DNA of 64,000 nucleotides from RYN-230 sp963704995. Its GTDB lineage: Bacteria; Actinomycetota; Actinomycetes; Streptosporangiales; Streptosporangiaceae. The DNA is taken from positions 1,798,001 to 1,862,000 of the forward strand of contig CAVPIM010000017.1 in NCBI GenBank assembly GCA_963704995.1. Direction: 5' to 3'. The translations under genes and the position numbers were made by a program. The first letter of the stretch is position 1. Each line of letters starts with the position of its first letter. The notes under the pieces are model-generated. The model searched no databases, was not told the origin of the DNA, and saw only the letters and a program-made list of their open reading frames with translations. Of the stretch, positions 52,175-61,145 are shown piece by piece.

Positions 52175-54504
52175 CGGCCTGGGCCGGGCGGCGCCTGCCC
52201 CGGCTGGAGGATCCGGCCATACTGCGTGGTGCGGGGCACTATGCCGCCGACGCGATCGCCGAAACAGAATGCCTGTACGGCACGTTTGTCAGGAGCCCGG
52301 TTGCCGCAGCGCGGCTGTGTGAGGTCCGCGTCCCCAGCGGCGTCCGGGCATTCACCGCCAAGGATCTGGCCGGGGTCTCCGGCATCTGCGCGACGCTGGC
52401 GCGGCCGGATTTCGTCCCGATCACCACGCCGGTCCTCGCCGTGGACGAGGTCAGGTTCAGCGGCGAGCCCGTAGCGCTGGTGCTCGCGGGCACCCAGGCG
52501 GAGGCCCTGGACGCGGCCGAACTGGTGGAACTGGAACTCGAGCCCCGCAAGCCCGTGCTCAGCGTGGCCGAGGCGACCATGCCGGGCGCCCGGGCCGTGC
52601 ATGACGTCCCGTTCCCGGGCCCGGTCAACACGGTCGTGAACGCGACCCTGTCCACGGCCGGCTTCCAGGACGTCTTCGATGCCGCCGCGGCCAGGGTCAC
52701 GATCTGCGTCAGCTGCGCCCGCCAGAGCGCGCTGCCCATCGAAACCCGTGGCTCCCTCGCCGCCTTCGACCGGCGCACCGGCCGGGTCACGCTGACCACC
52801 TCGACGCAGACGCCGCATGTGACCAGAACCGGGATCTGCGCCTGCCTGGGCATACGCGAAGACTCACTGCGCGTCGTCGCGCCGGACGTGGGCGGCGCCT
52901 TCGGCCAGAAGATGTGCCTGGCCAGGGAGGACGTCGCCCTCGTGTTCGCCGCACGGGCATTGCGGGGCGCCGTGGCGTGGGTGGAGACGCGGGAGGAAAA
53001 CCTCCGGGCCGCCTGGCACAGCCGGGAGCAGGCCTACACCGTCACCGGGGCGTTCGACCCCGCCGGGCGGCTTGTCGCGCTCCAGGCCGACATCACCGCC
53101 GACGTGGGTGCCTACTCCTGCTACCCGGTGACCTTCGGCGTGGAGCCCTTGATGGCGCTCGCGGAACTGCCCGGGCCGTACGCGGTAGCCCATTACGACG
53201 TGCGGGCCCGGGCGGTGCTGACGAACAAATGCCCGATCGCGCCCTACCGCGGGGTCTCCAGGCCGGTGCAGACGCTGGCCATGGAACGGCTGATGGACGT
53301 GGCGGCGCGGCGCTTCGGCATCGACCCGGTCGCTATCCGCAGGCTGAACCTGGTCCGGGAGTTCCCGCACACGACGCCGGCCGGGCTGGTGCTCGATGCG
53401 GGCAGCTACGCGGAGGCCCTCGAAGACGCGGTCCGCTCAGCGGACCTGCCCGCCTTTCGCGCCCGCCAGCAGGCGGCCCGGGCCGACGGCCGATTGCTCG
53501 GCGTCGGCGTCAGCGTGTTCTGTGAGCGAACCGGATACGGGTCACCCGCGTTCGCGGCTCGCGGCATGTCGATCACGCCGGGATTCGAGCGCGTGCACAT
53601 CTCAATGGACCCGACGGCCGGCGTCGTCGCCCGCATCGGCGCGTCCCCGCACGGCCAAGGGCTGGCCACCACCCTCGCCCAGCTTGTCGCCGACGAGCTT
53701 GGCGTACGCCCCGACGAGGTACGGGTGGTGCATGGCGACACCGATGCGACCCCGTTCGGCTGGGGGACGTTCGCCAGCCGCTCCATGGTCATCTGCGGCG
53801 GGGCCACCGTGCTTGCCACCCGCAGGCTGCGCGAGCGGCTGGCGTCGGTGGCAGGCGAGATGCTTGAGTGCGATCCGCAGGACCTCGTGTTCGGCGACGG
53901 CATGATCACAGTCGCCGGCACGGACATCGGGGTGTCGCTCCAGGAGGTGGCCAGTACGGCCTACCTCAACGCGCAAAAGCTCCCGGCCGGCGGAAGCGGG
54001 CTCTACGCCGAGGCTGAGTACGACCCACCGGGGACGTTCTCCAACGCCTGCCACATCGCGGAGGTCGAGGTCGACCCGGAGACCGGAGACGTGCGCATCC
54101 TCCGCTTCCTCGTCGTCGAGGACGCTGGACGCCTGATCAACCCGGCCATCGCCGAAGGCCAGATCCGCGGCGGAGTGGCGCAGGGCATCGCCAACGCTCT
54201 TTACGAGGAACTGGTGTATGACGAGGACGGCAACCTCATGACCGCCTCGCTCATGGACTACCTGCCGCCCACCTGGGCGGAGATTCCGTCCATCGAGATC
54301 ATGCACCGCGAGACCGTGTCGGATCCCGAACTCAGCGGCGCGAAGGGCCTGGGCGAGGGCGGCACCATCGGTGCTCCGGCCGCTGTGCTGAACGCCGTCT
54401 CCGACGCGCTGGCGCACCTCGGGGTGGAGGTATTCCACATGCCCCAGGCACCGCACCGGCTGCACGCGGGCATCCGGGCGGCCATGGAAAGGGCATCCAG
54501 ATGA
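52171..54504 (+). CDS. molybdenum hydroxylase large subunit 1 (xanthine oxidase family)
   Basis: 777 residues. The Mo-cofactor motif is GGAFGQKMCLAREDVAL; the catalytic Glu region is AKGLGEGGTIGAPAAVLNAV near the C-terminus. The active-site loop reads APYRGVSRPVQTLAMERLMD. This is not the AYRCSFR loop of true CO dehydrogenase, so the enzyme is a hydroxylase of an aldehyde or N-heterocycle. It overlaps medium and small subunit genes by four bases each. Confidence 0.92.
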   Translation: MTAWAGRRLPRLEDPAILRGAGHYAADAIAETECLYGTFVRSPVAAARLCEVRVPSGVRAFTAKDLAGVSGICATLARPDFVPITTPVLAVDEVRFSGEPVALVLAGTQAEALDAAELVELELEPRKPVLSVAEATMPGARAVHDVPFPGPVNTVVNATLSTAGFQDVFDAAAARVTICVSCARQSALPIETRGSLAAFDRRTGRVTLTTSTQTPHVTRTGICACLGIREDSLRVVAPDVGGAFGQKMCLAREDVALVFAARALRGAVAWVETREENLRAAWHSREQAYTVTGAFDPAGRLVALQADITADVGAYSCYPVTFGVEPLMALAELPGPYAVAHYDVRARAVLTNKCPIAPYRGVSRPVQTLAMERLMDVAARRFGIDPVAIRRLNLVREFPHTTPAGLVLDAGSYAEALEDAVRSADLPAFRARQQAARADGRLLGVGVSVFCERTGYGSPAFAARGMSITPGFERVHISMDPTAGVVARIGASPHGQGLATTLAQLVADELGVRPDEVRVVHGDTDATPFGWGTFASRSMVICGGATVLATRRLRERLASVAGEMLECDPQDLVFGDGMITVAGTDIGVSLQEVASTAYLNAQKLPAGGSGLYAEAEYDPPGTFSNACHIAEVEVDPETGDVRILRFLVVEDAGRLINPAIAEGQIRGGVAQGIANALYEELVYDEDGNLMTASLMDYLPPTWAEIPSIEIMHRETVSDPELSGAKGLGEGGTIGAPAAVLNAVSDALAHLGVEVFHMPQAPHRLHAGIRAAMERASR

Positions 54505-54983
54505 GCTCTGAACGACTGAACCTCGAGCTGAATGTCAACGGGGAGCCGAGGAGCGTGTCAGTGGAGCCGCGGAAGAGCCTTGCCGACACGCTCCGCGAGG
54601 ACTGCCGCCTCACCGGCACCCACCTGGGTTGCGAGCACGGCGTCTGCGGAGCCTGCACGGTCCTGCTGGACGGCGAGCCGGTGCGGGCGTGCCTGACGCT
54701 CGCCGCGCAGGCCCAGGGCCACCTGGTCCGGACGGTCGAAGGGCTGGCGGCCGAGGACGGCACACTGCACCCGCTGCAGCAGGCGTTCTGGGAGAACCAC
54801 GGGCTGCAGTGCGGGTTCTGCACTCCCGGCTTCCTGATGCTCGCCGCCGGGCTGCTGGAGTCTGCCGGGCCGGTCACGTCCGAGATGATCGACGACGTGC
54901 TCAGCTCGAATCTCTGCCGGTGCACCGGATACCAGAACATCAGCAAGGCCGTCCACGCGGCCGCCAAGGTGATGCGCCAGTGA
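54501..54983 (+). CDS. molybdenum hydroxylase [2Fe-2S] small subunit (CoxS-like)
   Basis: 160 residues. The plant-type cluster is in GCEHGVCGACTVLLDGEPVRAC, and the second cluster is in LQCGFCTPGFLMLAAG with SSNLCRCTGYQNI. These are the standard eight cysteines. It links the Mo site to the FAD subunit. The single small subunit must serve both large subunits, since no second copy is present. Confidence 0.94.
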   Translation: MSSERLNLELNVNGEPRSVSVEPRKSLADTLREDCRLTGTHLGCEHGVCGACTVLLDGEPVRACLTLAAQAQGHLVRTVEGLAAEDGTLHPLQQAFWENHGLQCGFCTPGFLMLAAGLLESAGPVTSEMIDDVLSSNLCRCTGYQNISKAVHAAAKVMRQ

Positions 54984-57292
54984 TAGGCGAGGCCATGCTG
55001 CGGGTGGAGGACCTGCCGCTGCTCACCGGGGCAGGACGGTTCGCCGCGGACATCCGGCTGGACCGGGAGACACACATGCGCGTGGTGCGCTCCCCCCTGC
55101 CGCATGGCGTGGTTCACGGCGTCGACGCGAGCGCGGCCAAGGCCATCCCCGGCGTGCTCGCCGTCTGGTCAGCGTCCGATATCGACCTGGGACCCATCGA
55201 GTTCCGGCAGGTCGCCTTCCCGCAGATGCTCCCGTACCGCCAGCCCGTGCTCGCCCGCACACGCCTGCGCTACGTGGGGGAACCGGTGGCCATCGTCATC
55301 GCGGAAGACGCCTACACCGCGGAGGACGCGGCGGATTCCGTGGAACTGGACGTGGCACCGCTGGCACCGGTGCTGGACCCGCGCGCCGCCCCGGCGCGGT
55401 TCGACGAGGAACACGACACCGAAGCGCTGTGCTTCACCGAAGGTTACGGTGACGTCGCGAGGGCTTTCGCGGACGCCTGCCACGTCGTCGAGCTGACGGT
55501 CCGCGTCGGGCGGCACACTGGCGTGCCGCTGGAATGCCGGGGCGCCCTGGCCGACTATCAGCGAGCCGCCGGGACGCTGGACTTTTACGGGGCCGCCAAG
55601 GTGCCCCACTACAACCAGGCGGCTCTGGCCGCCATGCTCGGCATGCCGCCGCACCTGGTCGTCCTGCACGAGGGCCACGTGGGCGGCGGCTTCGGGGTGC
55701 GCGGCGAGCTCTACCCCGAAGACGTCCTGGCCTGCTGGGCCTCGCGCGAGCTCGGCCGCCCGGTCAAGTGGATAGAGGACCGGCAGGAGCACCTCCTCGC
55801 GGCCAACCACTCCCGCGACCAGGTGCACCATATTCGCGCCGCGGCCACCGGCGACGGCTTCGTCACCGCCATCGACGACGAGTTCTGGCTCGATCAGGGG
55901 GCCTACGTCCGCACCCACGCGGCGACCGTCCCGACCCTGACCGCGACGATGCTGCCCGGCCCGTATCAGGTCCCGGCCTACCGCGTGCGCGCCTATGTCC
56001 GGCTCACCAACAAGACGCCCGCGGGCACCTACCGGGCACCAGGACGGTATGAGGGGTCCTTCGCCAGGGAACGCGTCATGGATGCGGTGGCGGCAAGAGT
56101 CCGCGCCGATCCTCTCGACCTGCGCTGCCGCAACTTCATCTCGTCGGGGCAGATGCCCTTCGCCCGGCCGCTGACCGCGCTCGGCACCGAACTGGAGTAC
56201 GACAGCGGCGACTACGCACTGCTGGTCGCCAAGGCCGAGGAGCGGTTCGGGCTCGCGGCGCTGGAACGTGACCTCGCGGCGCGCCGCGCGGCAGGCGAGG
56301 CCGTGGGGATGGGAAACGCGTTCTTCGTGGAGAAGAGCGGCCTGGGCCCCTACGAGGGGGTGATACTCCGCGTCGACCGGACGGGCCATGTCGATGTCAT
56401 CACCGGCGCCGGTTCCATGGGTCAGGGCTTCGAAACAATGATCACTCAGGTCTGCGCCCATGAGCTGGGCGTCGCCGCGGCGGATGTCCGGGTGCGGCAC
56501 GGCCGGACGGACGACATCGAGCACGCGCTCGGCGCGTTCGCGAGCCGACTGACCGTGATGGCAGGATCGGCGACCGTGCTCGCCGCCCGCGCGCTCCGGG
56601 AGAAAGCCGTGCAGGCGGCGGCGCGGATGCTGGAAGCCGATCCGCGCGACCTGGAGTTCACCGCAGGTGGCGTGCAGGTCGTCGGCGACCCGGCCGCGCG
56701 CGTGCCGATCGGTGAGATCGCTGCTGCGCTGCGCCCCGACCAGGCGGCACGCTGGGGGCTGGCGCCGTCGCTTGCCGCGGAAGGCTGGCATACCAGTGAT
56801 CACATGTGCTATCCCTACGGCCTGCACATTGCCGTGGTCCGGGTGGACCGCGGCACGGGCCAGGTAACGGCGGAAAAATTGCTCGTCGCCTATGACATTG
56901 GCCGGGCGGTGAACCCGATGATGGTGGAAGGTCAAATCGTCGGGGGTGCCGCCCAGGGCCTCGGTGGCGCGCTCCTGGAAGAATTCAGATATGACGCGGA
57001 CGGCCAGCCGCAGTGCACGACTTTCATGGACTACCTCATGCCTACCCGGGCCGAGATGCCCCCGGTCGACGTGCTCATCACCACGGACGCGCCGAGCCCG
57101 CGTAACCCGCTCGGGGTCAAAGGCGCCGGCGAGGGCGGCACCACTGCCATGGGCGCGGCCATCGCGGCAGCCGTGGACGCCGCTATCGGCGCCCCGGGAG
57201 GCGTGCTGGAGTTGCCAGTACGGCCCGAAGCCGTGCTGGCCCTGCTGCGGTCGGCCGGGCCAGGATCCACTAGGACTAGCGGAGGTATTTGA
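54980..57292 (+). CDS. molybdenum hydroxylase large subunit 2
   Basis: 770 residues from GTG 54980 (GTGA overlap) or 765 from ATG 54995. The Mo-cofactor motif is HVGGGFGVRGELYPEDVLA, the active-site loop is GTYRAPGRYEGSFARERVMD, and the catalytic Glu is in GVKGAGEGGTTAMGAAI. It is clearly distinct from large subunit 1 in the substrate loop. Having a second large subunit directly after the small subunit suggests either a heterodimeric enzyme or two enzymes sharing M and S subunits. Confidence 0.92.
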   Translation: MIGEAMLRVEDLPLLTGAGRFAADIRLDRETHMRVVRSPLPHGVVHGVDASAAKAIPGVLAVWSASDIDLGPIEFRQVAFPQMLPYRQPVLARTRLRYVGEPVAIVIAEDAYTAEDAADSVELDVAPLAPVLDPRAAPARFDEEHDTEALCFTEGYGDVARAFADACHVVELTVRVGRHTGVPLECRGALADYQRAAGTLDFYGAAKVPHYNQAALAAMLGMPPHLVVLHEGHVGGGFGVRGELYPEDVLACWASRELGRPVKWIEDRQEHLLAANHSRDQVHHIRAAATGDGFVTAIDDEFWLDQGAYVRTHAATVPTLTATMLPGPYQVPAYRVRAYVRLTNKTPAGTYRAPGRYEGSFARERVMDAVAARVRADPLDLRCRNFISSGQMPFARPLTALGTELEYDSGDYALLVAKAEERFGLAALERDLAARRAAGEAVGMGNAFFVEKSGLGPYEGVILRVDRTGHVDVITGAGSMGQGFETMITQVCAHELGVAAADVRVRHGRTDDIEHALGAFASRLTVMAGSATVLAARALREKAVQAAARMLEADPRDLEFTAGGVQVVGDPAARVPIGEIAAALRPDQAARWGLAPSLAAEGWHTSDHMCYPYGLHIAVVRVDRGTGQVTAEKLLVAYDIGRAVNPMMVEGQIVGGAAQGLGGALLEEFRYDADGQPQCTTFMDYLMPTRAEMPPVDVLITTDAPSPRNPLGVKGAGEGGTTAMGAAIAAAVDAAIGAPGGVLELPVRPEAVLALLRSAGPGSTRTSGGI

Positions 57293-57969
57293 TGGCGCGC
57301 GAGGGTCATGCGCCGGGCAGCAACCCGCCAGTGGCGGTCGAGCCCGACGGCAACCACCCTTACGGTGAGGCGAGACTGCCCGGGCAGCAGGCGAACGAGA
57401 TGCTGCAGGTCGTAGGCGCCTCGATCCGCATGGCCCGCAAGCGCCGCCGGATGACCCTGCAGGATCTGGCCGACCAGACCGGGGTGAGCGTCTCGATGCT
57501 GAGCATGCTCGAGCGAGGTATCGCCACCCCGTCGATCGGCACCCTCGTCTCGGTGTCCTCCGCACTCGGGCTGCACATGGCGCAGCTCTTCCAGGACTCG
57601 TCCGCGCTCGCCGCGTCGCCCGTCCGGCGGCGTGCCGACCAGGTGGTGATCCAGGCGGCCGAAGGCGTGAGCAGGCGGCTGGTCCATACCGACGTGGAAC
57701 ACGACCTGGAGATGGTGGTGAACGAATACGAGCCAGGAACATCCAGCTCGAAAACGCCAGTGCATCACGACGGAATGGAATTCGGGCTGATCGTGTCCGG
57801 CTCGCTGACCGTGAACCTCGACGACATCGAATACGTGCTCGAATCCGGGGACGGCATCGCCTACTCCTCCGGCACCCCGCACGTGCTTACCAACAACGGC
57901 ACGGTGAAAGCCAGGGCGGTCTGGATCAACGTCGCCTTCCGATCGGAGGGCACGCAGGATCCGTGTTAG
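57292..57969 (+). CDS. XRE family regulator with C-terminal cupin domain
   Basis: 225 residues. GGAGG precedes ATG 57292, whose A is the last base of the upstream stop. The helix-turn-helix (IRMARKRRRMTLQDLADQTG, then SMLSMLERGIATPSIGTL) covers about residues 43-95. A cupin sensor domain (about 135-215; VHHDGMEFGLIVSGSLTVNL and GIAYSSGTPHVLTN) follows. Such proteins sense small molecules and repress catabolic genes. It is embedded in the operon and may act on the palindrome at 50413. Confidence 0.92.
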   Translation: MAREGHAPGSNPPVAVEPDGNHPYGEARLPGQQANEMLQVVGASIRMARKRRRMTLQDLADQTGVSVSMLSMLERGIATPSIGTLVSVSSALGLHMAQLFQDSSALAASPVRRRADQVVIQAAEGVSRRLVHTDVEHDLEMVVNEYEPGTSSSKTPVHHDGMEFGLIVSGSLTVNLDDIEYVLESGDGIAYSSGTPHVLTNNGTVKARAVWINVAFRSEGTQDPC

Positions 57970-58005
57970 CAACCGTCCGCGGCCGAGGGGTGAGGCTTCG
58001 CTGAG

Positions 58006-58893
58006 ATGGATCGGCTCGAAATCCCGGGGATAAGCGCCCCGGACGACGTCGCCGCCGGGCTCGACGCCGTCGGCTACCTCGCCGATGACGGGCTTGCCAC
58101 CGCAGTGTTCCTGGGCCTGCGCATGGCACGGCCGCTGTTCCTCGAGGGCGACGCCGGCGTCGGCAAGACGTCCCTGGCACACGCGCTGGCCCGGCTGGCT
58201 CACGCCGATCTGTTCCGGTTGCAGTGCTATGAAGGGCTCGACGCCCCTCAGGCACTGTACGACTGGGACTTCCCGCGCCAGCTGCTCCGGCTGCGCGTGG
58301 CGGAAGCGGGCGGGCGCATCGACCCGGACACGGCCGAACGGGATCTTTACGACCGGCGCTTCCTCGTCGCCCGGCCGTTGCTGCGCGCCATAGAGACCAG
58401 CCCGAGCGTCCTGCTGGTCGACGAGATCGACCGTGCGGACGACGAATTCGAGGCATTCCTGCTCGAACTTCTCAGCGATTTCGCGGTGACGATCCCTGAG
58501 CTCGGCACGATCACGGCGGTGACCGCGCCGCTCGTCGTGCTTACCAGCAACCGGACCAGGGAGGTGCATGATGCGCTGAAGCGGCGCTGCCTCTACCACT
58601 GGCTCGGCCATCCATCATTCGATCGCGAGGTCGCCATCATCCGCCGCCGGCTCCCGGGAGCGACCACCCAGCTCGCTCAAGGTGTCGCATACGCGGCCGC
58701 AGCGCTGCGCCAGCACGACCTGCTCAAGGCACCAGGGGTCGCCGAATCCATCGACTGGGCCGAGGCGCTGCTGACGCTGGGGGCGACCACGATGGATCCC
58801 GCGCTGGCCTCACGAACGCTGGGCGCCATGCTCAAGCACCACGAAGACCACGCCAAGATCCAGTCCATAGGGCTGGACGTGCTGATCCAGTGA
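58006..58893 (+). CDS. MoxR-family AAA ATPase (CoxD-like maturation factor)
   Basis: 295 residues. Walker A is GDAGVGKTS, Walker B VLLVDEIDRADDEFEAFLLELL, and sensor 1 VVLTSNRTREVHDALKRRCLYHW. In CO dehydrogenase clusters CoxD remodels the apo-enzyme to insert the active-site sulfur and metal. The gene is coupled to the VWA-domain gene by a GTGA overlap, the usual MoxR/VWA pair. Its presence implies that the Mo hydroxylase needs post-translational activation. Confidence 0.9.
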   Translation: MDRLEIPGISAPDDVAAGLDAVGYLADDGLATAVFLGLRMARPLFLEGDAGVGKTSLAHALARLAHADLFRLQCYEGLDAPQALYDWDFPRQLLRLRVAEAGGRIDPDTAERDLYDRRFLVARPLLRAIETSPSVLLVDEIDRADDEFEAFLLELLSDFAVTIPELGTITAVTAPLVVLTSNRTREVHDALKRRCLYHWLGHPSFDREVAIIRRRLPGATTQLAQGVAYAAAALRQHDLLKAPGVAESIDWAEALLTLGATTMDPALASRTLGAMLKHHEDHAKIQSIGLDVLIQ

Positions 58894-60065
58894 CCGGGCC
58901 GGAAACGGAGCTGCGCGGCCTGGTCAGCTTCGCCTGGTTCTTGCGCGGCGCCGGGATATCGGCCGGTTCCGACCGCGTCCAGGCGATGGTGCTCGCGGTG
59001 TCTGAGCTGTGCCCGGCCAGTGTGGCCGAGGTGTACTGGGCAGGGCGGATCACCCTGTGCGCGGGCCCTGAGGACCTGGCCAGATACGACCGGGCTTTCA
59101 CCGCCTGGTTCAGCACGGGACCGCCACCGGCGCCGGAGACGGTCCGGGTCACAGAAACGGTGGACATCCGGGCCGCCGCGGCCGGCCCTGCCGGAAGCTG
59201 GCCGGCCCGCGACGACCGATCTTCTGCGGCATCCGCCAGCGACCTCGAAGTACTGCGGGCCAAGGACATCGCGCTGATGGACGACGTTGAGCGAGCGCAG
59301 TTGCGGCTGATGCTGGCGATGCTGACGCTGCCGCCACCACGGCGCCCCACCCGCCGGCGGCACACCGCCACCTCCGGCCGGGTGGATTCCCGGCGCACGG
59401 TGCGCGCCATGCTGCGGCGGGGCGGGGAGCCGGAGCGTATCCACTACCACCGGGCGGGCAGCCGGCCACGGCGCGTGGTGCTCCTGCTGGACGTCAGCGG
59501 CTCGATGTCCGCGTACTCCGACGCCTTGCTGCGTTACGCGTACGCATACGTCCGCTGCCGCCCCAGCACCGAAGTGTTCACGCTCGGCACCCGGCTGAGC
59601 CGGATCACGCGGCAGCTCATCGCGCCAAGCCCGGACGCGGCGATGGCCGCCGCCGCCGGAGTCATCGCCGACTGGAGCGGGGGCACCCGGCTCGGCGCCA
59701 GCGTTAAGGACTTCCTTGACCGCTACGGTCAAAGCGGAATGGCCCGGGGGGCGATCGTCGCCGTGGCCTCTGACGGGTGGGAGAGGGGCAATGCCGCCCT
59801 GCTCGGGAACCAGATGCGCCGGCTGCGGCGGCTGGCGCACCGGGTCGTCTGGGTGCACCCGCACCGGGCGCGCCCCGGCTTCCAGCCCCTCACCGCGGGA
59901 ATAGCGGCCGCGTTGACCAGTGTGGACTATTTGATCGCCGGGAACAGCTTCGCGGCGCTGACCGGACTATCGCAGCTGCTCTCCGGCCGCAGCGGATGGC
60001 CGCCCTTCCGGGCTCAGGGCATGAACGCACCCGAGTCCGAGATCCGCGCGAGCAGCCTGCGGTAG
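58890..60065 (+). CDS. VWA-domain protein (CoxE-like)
   Basis: 391 residues with GTG start. The von Willebrand A domain contains the metal-adhesion site LLLDVSGSMSAYSDALL and later GGTRLGASVKDFL and VAVASDGWERG. The first 150 residues are typical of CoxE. It works with the MoxR-type ATPase on the hydroxylase. The last 52 bases overlap the end of the Rieske gene on the other strand, so the two transcripts are convergent and antisense there. Confidence 0.9.
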   Translation: MTGPETELRGLVSFAWFLRGAGISAGSDRVQAMVLAVSELCPASVAEVYWAGRITLCAGPEDLARYDRAFTAWFSTGPPPAPETVRVTETVDIRAAAAGPAGSWPARDDRSSAASASDLEVLRAKDIALMDDVERAQLRLMLAMLTLPPPRRPTRRRHTATSGRVDSRRTVRAMLRRGGEPERIHYHRAGSRPRRVVLLLDVSGSMSAYSDALLRYAYAYVRCRPSTEVFTLGTRLSRITRQLIAPSPDAAMAAAAGVIADWSGGTRLGASVKDFLDRYGQSGMARGAIVAVASDGWERGNAALLGNQMRRLRRLAHRVVWVHPHRARPGFQPLTAGIAAALTSVDYLIAGNSFAALTGLSQLLSGRSGWPPFRAQGMNAPESEIRASSLR

Positions 60066-61027
60066 GCGATGCCCGTGGCGTCGGGCACCTTGAGGTGCAG
60101 TTCGTCTTTCAGATCGAGCGGGATCTCCTCCGGCCGCTGGCTCTCCACAATCGCGCGGTCCTGGTTCATAATGCGTTCGAACGCGGCGACGACCTCCGCT
60201 TCCAGCAGTTTCTGGCCCTTGTTCTCCAGGGCGGTGGCTCCCTGGTGGTTGCGGGCGATGAACGCGTAGACATCGCTGGTCGCCGAGTCGACGGGCCCCA
60301 CGATCAGGCTGAGGATTGACGTGTCGCCGTTCGCCTCGATCTTGCAGTCGTGCAGCGTGAACGGTGCGTGCAGGTAGTACTTCCTGGTGATCCTGGAGTC
60401 GTCGTACTGGTAGCGCAGGCCATAGCTCGTCATCTCCACGCTGTGCGGCTTTATCACCGGCCCGTCGGCCAGCTCGGTCAGGCCCCGGTGAGTGAAATTG
60501 AAGTGCGAGAAATCCATGCCGTTCTCCACGACCCGCCCCGCGTTCGCCTTCCAGATCTGACGGGCTGCCAGGAACACCTCGTAGCGCGGGTTGTCCCACA
60601 CGTCTTCTGGCCACCCGGGTATCGGCGCCACCGGGTCCTTCAGCGCCACCCACACCAGGCCATAGCGCTCCTCGGCCCGGTAGGCGATCGCGCGTGCCTT
60701 GCGCGGGATCGAGGCGCCCGCTGGCAGCGATGGGATGTGGACGCAGGCGCCGGTCCTGTCGTATTCCCAGCCGTGGTACAGGCAGGTGAGGCGGCCGTCG
60801 GTGATGTACCCGAGAGACAGCGCCGTGCCGCGGTGGATGCAGAGGTCTTTGAACACGGCCACGCCCTGCTGGTCGCGGAACGCGACAAGCGGCTCGCCGA
60901 GCAGCATGAACCGCCGGGGTTGCTCGACGACCTCGGCGGCCTGGGCGATGGGGTGCCAGTAACTCCCCATGCTCGGGATTGCCTCCGGGGGCTTGTCTTG
61001 CCTTGTTGTGTCTGTGGTGACTGTCAT
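60014..61027 (-). CDS. Rieske oxygenase (phthalate/vanillate oxygenase-like), second copy
   Basis: 337 residues from ATG 61027, with GGAGAG upstream. Rieske ligands are CIHRG and CLYHGW, the iron site MDFSHFNFTHRGL. YWHPIAQAAEVVEQPRRFML is nearly the same as in the enzyme at 49155, so the two are paralogues. It is the last gene of the GntR-led operon, behind a nitrilase and a cyclase-family hydrolase. No reductase is nearby. Confidence 0.9.
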   Translation of the reverse strand: MTVTTDTTRQDKPPEAIPSMGSYWHPIAQAAEVVEQPRRFMLLGEPLVAFRDQQGVAVFKDLCIHRGTALSLGYITDGRLTCLYHGWEYDRTGACVHIPSLPAGASIPRKARAIAYRAEERYGLVWVALKDPVAPIPGWPEDVWDNPRYEVFLAARQIWKANAGRVVENGMDFSHFNFTHRGLTELADGPVIKPHSVEMTSYGLRYQYDDSRITRKYYLHAPFTLHDCKIEANGDTSILSLIVGPVDSATSDVYAFIARNHQGATALENKGQKLLEAEVVAAFERIMNQDRAIVESQRPEEIPLDLKDELHLKVPDATGIAYRRLLARISDSGAFMP

Positions 61028-61145
61028 GTGACTCTCCAGCCTGTCTCGGATGGGTGCGGTGGCACGCTGCTGACGTGAGGGAGACGCGGCCGGGGCGCGG
61101 GGGCGGGCGCCGGCTGATGCGGTGACGCCGCGGCAGAGCCGCATC

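Noticed and set aside
52171..57292. Aerobic CO dehydrogenase
   Set aside because: Despite CoxM/S/L/D/E-like neighbours, neither large subunit has the AYRCSFR active-site loop, so CO oxidation is not supported.
55169..57742. 857-residue open frame antisense to the second molybdenum hydroxylase subunit
   Set aside because: Long antisense frames are expected in high-G+C genes; composition is not protein-like, and it crosses two well-supported sense genes.
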